A DNA stretch of 29,172 nt from an uncultured Eubacteriales bacterium (GTDB lineage Bacteria; Bacillota; Clostridia; Lachnospirales; Anaerotignaceae): NCBI GenBank assembly GCA_934552695.1, contig CAKTER010000003.1:1-29172 (forward strand), in the 5' to 3' direction. Every line of letters begins with the position of its first letter. The first letter of the stretch is position 1. Of this stretch, positions 9,001 through 15,118 are shown piece by piece. The notes beneath the pieces were generated by a model. The model ran no database searches, was not told the DNA's origin, and saw only the letters and a list, made by a program, of their open reading frames with translations. The position numbers were made by a program, and so were the translations under genes.

Positions 9001-12000
9001 GAGCTGCATCTGTACAGCGGCAGCACGGTGTATGTGGGCGGCCTGGTGGGCCAAAACACCGGGAACATCCGTCGCAGCAGCGCCGTGACCCCGGCCATGA
9101 CCGCTACCAATACCTATGCCCAGCTCCACATCGGCGGGTTTGTGGGCAGCAACCAGGGCCAAATCCGGCAAAGCTATGCCCTGGCCAGCGTGGATGTACC
9201 GGTAAACCGCCGGGGAGATACCACATTGGCCGGGTTTGCCGGGGAAAACCTCAGCACCATCCGCAACAGCTATTGCGCCACGGCGCTAAGCTCTGCGGGG
9301 GCAGCTACCTACGGGTTTGCTCCCGCAGGCGGCAGTGTGGCCAATTCTTATTACCTGAACAACGGGACCTACACCTTTGCCGGAACCATTCGCTTGTATG
9401 ATTTTCAGGACCCCAACACCGGGGCGATTCCGGTGGACGACCAAACCCTGGCCGGGCTGTGGCTTTCCGGGTTTGGCTATGCCGACGGCACCCGTAGCTT
9501 TGCCTACCCCAATACCGAGGCGGCGGCAGGCAGCGCCTATCCCTATCCCACCAGCGTCACCGGCAAGTCCGGCGCCGTTCACTACGGCGACTGGATTACC
9601 CAGGCCGATTTGGGGACGGTGGGCATGGTGTATTGGGAGCACGAGGTGGGCGGCGCCAACAGCGGCTACCACTTCTCCTTTGCCGGGCTGGAGGACGGCC
9701 AGCTGAAAACCGGCACCAACCTGTGCGAGGCCTACAACGACGACGGGACGGTGCAGGAATACGGCTATGGCTATTATTGGAAGGACGGCACCGGCACGGC
9801 GACCCTGACCGCCTCGGTGGAGTATGGCCGGTTTGAGTTGGGCCAGCCCGATACCGCTGTGGCCCGGGAGCTGGAGCAGCAAAACCCCGGGTTCCGCTTT
9901 GTGGCCTACCGCACCGGCACCGACAGAATGCGGCTGGAATCCAGCCGGTCGGCCAACGGCGAATGGAAGCTTGTCCAAGGCGGGGTTACCCACCGGTTTG
10001 CGGTGTGCCCCTTCTTTGCCAATGCCTATACCTATCAGGGGACGGGGAACGACACGGGCGCAGGCGCTGTTCCCGGTTCGTCCCAGGCTGCCTATCAGGT
10101 GCGTTCGGTCGAGCAGCTGCAATTTATCAACTGGAGCTATGCCGACGGGAAAGGCAGCACCACCACCGATGTGGAAGCGGGCAATTACCGGACCTTCCCC
10201 TACCTGCAATACACCAGCAGCGAAAGCTATGCCACCCAGAAGCGGGCGGCGGCCGAACAGGGCGATAGCATCGGCGGCCCCCGGCCCTACCGGTACTGGA
10301 AGCAGACCCACGACCTGAACGGCACCAGCCTGGTGGAGGGCGAACAGAAAAACCCCGAAAAGAACACCCTGTTTTACCCCATTGCCGGGGCCGTGGTCAA
10401 CCACTCGCAGGTGAACTACGAGGTGGTGCTCTATAACTGGTTCGGCGGCAGCTACGACGGGCAAAGCTACTATATTAAAAACATCCGCATCAACTCCTAT
10501 TGCTACAACGTGGGGCTGTTCGGCACCACCGCCGGGGCCGATATCCGCAATATTGTGCTGTATAGCGATAACGATGCGGTGATCCAGCGGGCCACCGCCC
10601 CCACGCCCCGGGGCGGGGCTACCCAAAAGAGCGAGTACGAATGCGCCTATGCTCTGGGCGGCCTGGTGGGCCTGGCCTACGACTATGCCCATGAAGCCGG
10701 GGAGACCACAATCGGCACCATTGCCAACTGCGCCATTGCCGGGTATAAGGTTCAGGATAACAGCCAAAACAAGATGCAGCTGGGCGAGGCCGCTGTGGGC
10801 GGGCTCATCGGCGTGTCGCTGGTGGATTTAAAAAATTGTTCGGCGGTGGTGGATATTGCCATCCACTGCACCCACCGGTGGGCCGACGCCGGGACTCCGG
10901 CTGCCAGTTATCCCAAAGGGGCGCTGAACTCCGCCAAGTACGGGAACTTTGTCCGAGTGGGCGGCCTGGTGGGCGGCTTGCGGCTCAGCGCCACCAACTG
11001 CTACACCGGCGGGAAAATCACCGTGGGGGCCGACACCTTGAAGGAACGGATTTTGGCGGGGGACGACACCAATTCTACGTTTTTGACCGGGAACGAAACC
11101 GACGAGCAGGGAAACCCGGTGCAGGCCAAATGGTCGAAGGACTACCACAACGGCACAACCCCCGACCCGGGAACCTATGTGTTTGTAGGCGGCTTGGGGG
11201 GCAGTGGGTTTTCCTCGAACTTTATCAATTTTACGGCGTCCAACGACAGCTCCGACGGCAAGCCGGTTTATGAAAACTGCTACACCTACATCGACCTGCC
11301 GGATATGGAGGGGAGCATCTGTGCCATTAGCGTGATTGGCAGCCTGGCCGACCGGTTTGGCTACGGGAGCGGCTGGGTGACCTATAAAAACTGCTATTAT
11401 TGGGACGAGACCTATACCGGCGTCGGCTTTGAAAATGTGGCGACCTACACCAGCCCCGAGGGGAAGTCGTCGCTGTCCAAGCTATTGAGCAGCGAGACGG
11501 AACGGGAAAAGATGCTTTTGGGCAATCTGAAATATTTGGGCAGCTATCTGCCGGACAGCGGCCGGGACCGGTATACCTATCAGGGAGTGACGGCCCTGAC
11601 CTACGACCAGATGGCGGTCCTGACCGGGGCCCATATCCAAACCGAAAACGGCCTGAACAAGCAGGCCGATACCTTCCCGGAGGCCCTGGGGGACGGCTTT
11701 GGCTGGGTTACCCGGGAGGAGAATGGGGCCACCGTTCACGGCAAGTACAGCTTCCCCGGGAACAATGGGGTGCTGGACGGGCAAAACTACCCCTTCCCCA
11801 CGGTGCTGCACCAAACCAATACCTTTGGGGAAACCGTAAACCTGCACTACGGCGCATGGCCCACGGTGGGGCTGTTCTGGTCTCAGGGTGTGGCTACGTT
11901 GGATAGGATTGCCGATTATGACGGCATCCAAAGCTCCCACATTCAGCTGGACCTGGAGCTGAAGGGAGTCGGCCCCGACCAGGTGGCCGGAGAAGCGTTG

Positions 12001-13566
12001 GCGTTTACCTCTACCAACGAGGCGGTGGTCACGGCGGCGGCGGTACCCAACGGCGCCGGGAAGTACCGGGTGACCCTGACCGGCCACAAGACCGGCGCTG
12101 CCGAGGTGGAGGCGACGCTGGGCCGCTACACGGCCCGGCTGCTGGTTACGGTGACCGCCGAGCTGACGGTGGCGGCCCAGCCGAACCTGATAGAACAATA
12201 TTTGAGCGATGGCGATGTGACGGTGAAGCTGTGGGCCCGGGGCCGGAATGGGGCCGCTATCAGCCCGGTGACCTGGGAGGTTTTGAACGAGGACGGGACG
12301 GTGGCTGCGGCGACCGAGCCGGTGCGCTTGGCCGGGGAGGACTTCTACACGATGCAGGTAAAGGGCCTGAGCGAAGGCGAGACCTCCTTGCGGATTACAG
12401 CCCGCCGGGTGCAGGGCGGCCAGACCTACGAGGCGACGGCGGTGGTGCCGGTGACCCTGTATGCACCCGGCACGCTGGGCATGGCCAATACCGCCGACAG
12501 CGCAGCGCCCCTGTACCGGCAGGGGGTGCTGGACCGGGAACAGACCGGCTGGGAAATCCCGCCGGCAGAGACGGCCTTTGCCGAAAACGCCCCCGTTGGC
12601 GGGACGGACCTGTTCCTGTACAGCCGGGGCCTGAACGCCGGGCTGGAGAACTTTACGGTGGAAGCCATGGAGGTGGTGGCCGGGGCCCATACCTACGATG
12701 TGATGACCGACCACTCTCTGTACAACGTAACGGTGGGCGAGGCCGAGACCCGGAACGGGTACAGCTGCCGCAGCCTGACGGTGCGGGGCCAAACCGCCGG
12801 GGACATCACCCTGCGGGTCACGCTGGTGCGGGCCGGAACGGGCGGCGTCTTTCTGTTGGAAATTCCCTACCGGCTGACGGAGGCCCATACCCGGGTGCAG
12901 GCGACCTTTACCGACGGCCGGGGGAATGCGGTGACCCAAAGCCGGGTGGACTATGGCAATGTGCCGCCTCTGCCCACGGCGGAGGAACTGGCTACCATGA
13001 CCCCGCCGGAGGGCGAGACCTATGCCGACCTGACCCGCAGCGACAACTGGACGCCCCACGCCGGGGAGCCGTTGTTTGCCGATACCGTGTTTACGCCCCG
13101 GTTTCGGCCCAAGGCCTATACGGTGGCCTTTGAAGGGACGGCTGTCCCCCGGCAGGAGCAAAGCGTGACCCCCGGAGCGGCTTTGGTGTGGCCGGCAACG
13201 CCCCAGCGTAGCGGCTATGTGTTTATGGGCTGGACCCGGGGCGGGACTACCCGGTACCAGGCCACCGACACCTATACCCCCACGGAGGATGTGACCTTTC
13301 AACCGGTGTGGCGGAGCCCTGCCACCATTCAGGTGAAGCGGACGGATAACGGGGCTGTGCTGACGACCCGGAATAACGTAACGGATTACGACCAGGGGTA
13401 TACCCTGACCTTTAGCAGCTGGAATAGCTTTGATGCCAACGATTTGACCGTAACGGTAAACGGAAATGCGGTCACCGGCTTTGGATTCAGCAAGGAAAGC
13501 GGCTGGTGGTCTACAGATTATGAAATTACTTTAACGCCCGACGTATTCCCGCCGGACGAAAATTGA
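6019..13566 (+). CDS. Giant modular type IV pilin-like protein with GLUG, Ig-like and InlB-like repeats
   Basis: 2515 residues. A 12-residue leader ends in SG, followed by FTMMETLVTLAIVVVLFALAAI: a class III prepilin signal with Glu at +5. An N-terminal pilin module (to about residue 330) contains VFYSE and VGYYGGD stretches. Three long repeat units follow: residues 334-708, 845-1192 and 1361-1947. Each opens with an (I/V)R(T/S)xxxL motif, contains GLUG-like GGLVG...N repeats (about 14 in all) and closes with HYG(D/A)W. Two linker domains separate them. The C-terminus has an Ig-like BIG_2-type domain (about 1973-2050), mixed beta domains and an InlB B-repeat-like module (about 2367-2433). There is no LPXTG signal or C-terminal membrane anchor, so anchoring must be through the pilin helix. 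The start is ATG 6019 with an AAAGGCAGG site. Probable role: a pilus-tip or surface adhesin installed by the upstream machinery. The ligand is unknown. Confidence 0.9.
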   Translation: MKSLRRQKENSGFTMMETLVTLAIVVVLFALAAIPITKVRRDVRQTELDGKAEVVFLAAQNRMSLLQAAGQAQTYQNGAIPMDCVPVDAEAGRYGNDDLYYVTSDQTEPDADGNVLGAGALLPQGQMDDELWNNHWVVEFDPASGSVYAVFYSEEPLDYSPEGELSLRLRYRENRLKAGAKVGYYGGDSVGNVDTGELNPKLRILNGEKLLVQITCEMQANAPLHFYVNLTDESGHSTGDIRLTETGANKEVERDYRNYTATMVLDDLTAGAGMRFAEQERFTSCGLVPGENLTVQVRVESDSDQVDSATRSDTTNSLFAGVKKGADGNRVAGIRTGRHLQNLDEASGVNDAGAGVTRAITAAEQERDILFQSAEEDSWTAYYPGQTFRPIRNDVVKSYRSVGYPIGTTIYYPAIYDLTVETEEANAGLFESFGGGTLTDIRLVGASVTGGGNVGALAGELTGETLLDGCRVMLSRSQGQLPDDRTEQDLWLDGMTTGGLVGAVVTNRPVTIRNSLAATVARGETAVGGLVGRVDAGSITVERSYADSYLFSEEVAGGLLGLCQSACDMTVADCYAAGFLDAPETSGLVAGEVGGGDSLARVYSACAPLDGNRKLTYAIGKPGSPGQARVERVYYLADSEEETPLAGTEPVAYTQWSGENRQYAAETKLGGAFSPDAVETYAYNLMEGLGLSVYSYPGLAGLPHYGDWQAQFESGSLVYYETYADGSTRFFGGNIDNLRDDGVVRGDGYGMVFQDEAPADIRVTVAGTEQVLDSAGAILIRIPEKGELKTYYLAPLPGELVNPAVGTAYYTELTYETRTYSFHPYFANSAKAGGQTTAVPEQVDIRTARQLYNLSLYYENYRELLPQKATFLQGRGIDYESYDWVGYGPGGTTVTEQAPIGQTEPTAFAHRYQGSSYPITGVSFVSDRNGAYAGMFGVNTGTLEDIVIVTEKEQEEAPTARLGGVIQKRQGYVGVLAGKNAGTVNNCAVAGYGLELHLYSGSTVYVGGLVGQNTGNIRRSSAVTPAMTATNTYAQLHIGGFVGSNQGQIRQSYALASVDVPVNRRGDTTLAGFAGENLSTIRNSYCATALSSAGAATYGFAPAGGSVANSYYLNNGTYTFAGTIRLYDFQDPNTGAIPVDDQTLAGLWLSGFGYADGTRSFAYPNTEAAAGSAYPYPTSVTGKSGAVHYGDWITQADLGTVGMVYWEHEVGGANSGYHFSFAGLEDGQLKTGTNLCEAYNDDGTVQEYGYGYYWKDGTGTATLTASVEYGRFELGQPDTAVARELEQQNPGFRFVAYRTGTDRMRLESSRSANGEWKLVQGGVTHRFAVCPFFANAYTYQGTGNDTGAGAVPGSSQAAYQVRSVEQLQFINWSYADGKGSTTTDVEAGNYRTFPYLQYTSSESYATQKRAAAEQGDSIGGPRPYRYWKQTHDLNGTSLVEGEQKNPEKNTLFYPIAGAVVNHSQVNYEVVLYNWFGGSYDGQSYYIKNIRINSYCYNVGLFGTTAGADIRNIVLYSDNDAVIQRATAPTPRGGATQKSEYECAYALGGLVGLAYDYAHEAGETTIGTIANCAIAGYKVQDNSQNKMQLGEAAVGGLIGVSLVDLKNCSAVVDIAIHCTHRWADAGTPAASYPKGALNSAKYGNFVRVGGLVGGLRLSATNCYTGGKITVGADTLKERILAGDDTNSTFLTGNETDEQGNPVQAKWSKDYHNGTTPDPGTYVFVGGLGGSGFSSNFINFTASNDSSDGKPVYENCYTYIDLPDMEGSICAISVIGSLADRFGYGSGWVTYKNCYYWDETYTGVGFENVATYTSPEGKSSLSKLLSSETEREKMLLGNLKYLGSYLPDSGRDRYTYQGVTALTYDQMAVLTGAHIQTENGLNKQADTFPEALGDGFGWVTREENGATVHGKYSFPGNNGVLDGQNYPFPTVLHQTNTFGETVNLHYGAWPTVGLFWSQGVATLDRIADYDGIQSSHIQLDLELKGVGPDQVAGEALAFTSTNEAVVTAAAVPNGAGKYRVTLTGHKTGAAEVEATLGRYTARLLVTVTAELTVAAQPNLIEQYLSDGDVTVKLWARGRNGAAISPVTWEVLNEDGTVAAATEPVRLAGEDFYTMQVKGLSEGETSLRITARRVQGGQTYEATAVVPVTLYAPGTLGMANTADSAAPLYRQGVLDREQTGWEIPPAETAFAENAPVGGTDLFLYSRGLNAGLENFTVEAMEVVAGAHTYDVMTDHSLYNVTVGEAETRNGYSCRSLTVRGQTAGDITLRVTLVRAGTGGVFLLEIPYRLTEAHTRVQATFTDGRGNAVTQSRVDYGNVPPLPTAEELATMTPPEGETYADLTRSDNWTPHAGEPLFADTVFTPRFRPKAYTVAFEGTAVPRQEQSVTPGAALVWPATPQRSGYVFMGWTRGGTTRYQATDTYTPTEDVTFQPVWRSPATIQVKRTDNGAVLTTRNNVTDYDQGYTLTFSSWNSFDANDLTVTVNGNAVTGFGFSKESGWWSTDYEITLTPDVFPPDEN
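7018..8142 (+). repeat. Giant pilin repeat unit 1 (residues 334-708)
   Basis: Begins with IRTGRHLQNL and ends with HYGDW at 8128-8142. It contains GLUG-like repeats near 7370, 7507 (GGLVGAVVTN), 7600 (VGGLVGRVDAG) and 7684 (AGGLLGLCQS). The copies are diverged at DNA level, so this is an old protein-level duplication. Confidence 0.7.
8551..9594 (+). repeat. Giant pilin repeat unit 2 (residues 845-1192)
   Basis: Begins with IRTARQLYNL and ends with HYGDW at 9580-9594. It contains ITGVSF and YAGMFGVNTG followed by the clearest GLUG repeats of the protein, near 8938 (VGVLAGKNAG), 9035 (VGGLVGQNTG), 9131 (IGGFVGSNQG) and 9226 (LAGFAGENLS). It is preceded by YFANS, as unit 3 is preceded by FFANA. 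Confidence 0.7.
10099..11859 (+). repeat. Giant pilin repeat unit 3 (residues 1361-1947)
   Basis: Begins with VRSVEQLQFI and ends with HYGAW at 11845-11859. It is longer than units 1 and 2 because of insertions between GLUG repeats. Repeats lie near 10510 (VGLFGTTAG), 10655 (LGGLVGLAYD), 10795 (VGGLIGVSLV), 10960 (VGGLVGGLRL) and 11188 (VGGLGGSGFS). Confidence 0.65.
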
Positions 13567-13603
13567 GGTATAATGAGGAATGGGAACGAAGGGGGCCGGC
13601 GGA

Positions 13604-14224
13604 ATGCGAAAACTTCACAGTGAGCGAGGGGAATCCATTCTGATGGCCCTGGCGATGGTGCTGCTGGCTACGGCCGTGGCGGCGGTCATTTTGTCGGCGG
13701 CGGTGACCGCCTACCGGCGGCAAAAAAACGACCGGCAGGCCCAGCAGGACTATTTGACGGTAAGCTCTGCCGCTCAGCTGGTGCGGGACGAGATTTTGAA
13801 GGCCAGCTACCGGCGGGAGACCCAGGTGGAGCTGCGGGATAACGGCGACGGGACCACCACCCGGGTGGTGGTAGGCGAGACCGTGACCCCGGTTGAAGGG
13901 CTGCTGGCCGGTTGGCTGGCGGCGGGCCTGGGGGATGGGGCCGCTATCCCCGGCTGTACCGATACCATCCGGTTGGAGGTGGAGGCCGGGGAGGGCGGGC
14001 CGCTCCGGCCGGTGCAGGTGCAGTTTGCCATGGATACCCAGGCCAATGTAACCGCCTATGTTTCGCTGGTGGACGGCAGCGCCGGGGATTGCCGCCTGAC
14101 GTTAACGCTCACAGGACAGGTGGAGACCCAAACCGACCCGTTTTTGGCCGAGGATGGCAGCCGGGCCGAGTTGGTCACGGTGACGGCCCGGTGGAACGGG
14201 GCCAAAATTACCAAAGGCTTTTAA
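13604..14224 (+). CDS. Small pilin-like protein (minor pilin, PilX/GspK-like position)
   Basis: 206 residues. A nine-residue leader ends in ERG, followed by ESILMALAMVLLATAVAAVIL, a hydrophobic helix of prepilin type. It lacks a glutamate at +5, having glutamate at +1 instead, a pattern seen in some tip-type minor pilins. The rest is predicted beta-rich and carries no domain I recognise. The start is ATG 13604 with GAAGGGGG at 13588-13595; an ATG at 13580 in frame has a poorly placed ribosome site. It follows the giant pilin by 37 bases. Processing by the local PilD is plausible but not shown by the sequence. Confidence 0.75.
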   Translation: MRKLHSERGESILMALAMVLLATAVAAVILSAAVTAYRRQKNDRQAQQDYLTVSSAAQLVRDEILKASYRRETQVELRDNGDGTTTRVVVGETVTPVEGLLAGWLAAGLGDGAAIPGCTDTIRLEVEAGEGGPLRPVQVQFAMDTQANVTAYVSLVDGSAGDCRLTLTLTGQVETQTDPFLAEDGSRAELVTVTARWNGAKITKGF

Positions 14225-14247
14225 GCCCGGAAACGGAGGGACAACCC

Positions 14248-14535
14248 GTGAACAAGCTGAAAAATTGCCGGGGGGAAATACTCATCGAGTCGTTGGCTTC
14301 GGTGCTGATTGCGGCGTTGGTGTTTGCGTTTTTTGCCACGGCCACCCTTGTGGCGGGGCGTATCAACGCCCAAACCCGGGCTACGGATAATTCCTTCCAT
14401 TACCGGGCCGGTGCCGCCGCCGAGGAACGGCAGGTCAGCCTGACCGGGACGGCCCACAATGCGACCGGCCGGGTGAAGGTGTATGCCGATAACGGGTACG
14501 AGTATTTTGAGCCGGCAGAGGAGGCAACGCCATGA
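14248..14535 (+). CDS. Very small pilin-like protein (minor pilin, PilV/GspI-like)
   Basis: 95 residues. The leader MNKLKNCRG is followed by EILIESLASVLIAALVFAFFATATL, a prepilin-like helix with glutamate at +5. The C-terminal part is only about 60 residues, short for a pilin. The start is GTG 14248, with GGAGGG at 14235-14240 seven bases upstream; the frame is open far upstream inside the previous gene, but no other start has a ribosome site. The stop overlaps the ATG of the next pilin-like gene (ATGA at 14532-14535). Confidence 0.75.
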   Translation: MNKLKNCRGEILIESLASVLIAALVFAFFATATLVAGRINAQTRATDNSFHYRAGAAAEERQVSLTGTAHNATGRVKVYADNGYEYFEPAEEATP

Positions 14536-15071
14536 AAAAGCGATTCCGCCTGTGCCGGAAGGGCCGGGCCAAGCTGAAGCAAACGGCCGGGCTGACCTTA
14601 ACCGAAATGCTTTGTACCGTTTTGATTTTGCTGCTCATCAGCGGGCTTTTGGCCGTGGGGGCCGGGGTGGCCAACGGCACCTACCGCAGCTCTATGGCCG
14701 ATTCCCAGGCCCAAACCCTGTGCTCTACCCTAACGGCGGCCTTTTCGGACAAGCTGCGGTTTTGCGGCAGCGTGACCCGGGACGGCAACCGGATTTTTAT
14801 TCAGGATGTGGGCTCGGTTTCCGGCGATGCCGACGGCGAAATTTTTCGCCTCAACGAGGACGGCCAGGTGGTGCTGGATGAGCAGGGCGAAAAAAAGCTG
14901 CTGGGGGCCAAGGCCTATCCCCGGGGCTTGCGGGTGGACGACCTGCACATGGAGTACGATGAGGCTACGCAAATTTTTACCATCTCGTTTTTGGTGACCG
15001 ACCGCAAGGGCCGGGTGCTGGCGGGCACGGACTTCGACGTACAGAGGATTAACAACAAAACCGGCAGCTAA
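14532..15071 (+). CDS. Small pilin-like protein (minor pilin, PilW/GspJ-like)
   Basis: 179 residues. A long basic leader of 20 residues ends in TAG, followed by LTLTEMLCTVLILLLISGLLAVG, a class III prepilin signal with glutamate at +5. The C-terminal region is beta-rich, with a hydrophilic stretch FRLNEDGQVVLDEQGEKKLL in the middle. It is translationally coupled to the preceding gene, with GAGGAGG just before the ATG. It is the third minor-pilin-like gene after the giant pilin. The set resembles the minor pseudopilin trio that primes assembly in type II secretion and type IV pili. Confidence 0.85.
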   Translation: MKKRFRLCRKGRAKLKQTAGLTLTEMLCTVLILLLISGLLAVGAGVANGTYRSSMADSQAQTLCSTLTAAFSDKLRFCGSVTRDGNRIFIQDVGSVSGDADGEIFRLNEDGQVVLDEQGEKKLLGAKAYPRGLRVDDLHMEYDEATQIFTISFLVTDRKGRVLAGTDFDVQRINNKTGS

Positions 15072-15118
15072 GGCTGGCAGAAAAACCGGAAAAACTGGGA
15101 AAGGAATGTGTTTACCCA

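Noticed and set aside
9286..10767. Minus-strand open frame of 493 codons
   Set aside because: Shadow of the giant pilin; no start signal or domain.
11482..13302. Long open frame on the minus strand (606 codons) opposite the giant pilin
   Set aside because: Same kind of shadow; low-complexity His/Gly/Pro/Gln translation, and the plus-strand gene is clearly real.
13546..13574. Promoter with TATAAT (13569-13574) between the giant pilin and the first minor pilin
   Set aside because: The matching -35 position (TTCCCG) is poor and the box overlaps the end of the operon gene; chance cannot be excluded.
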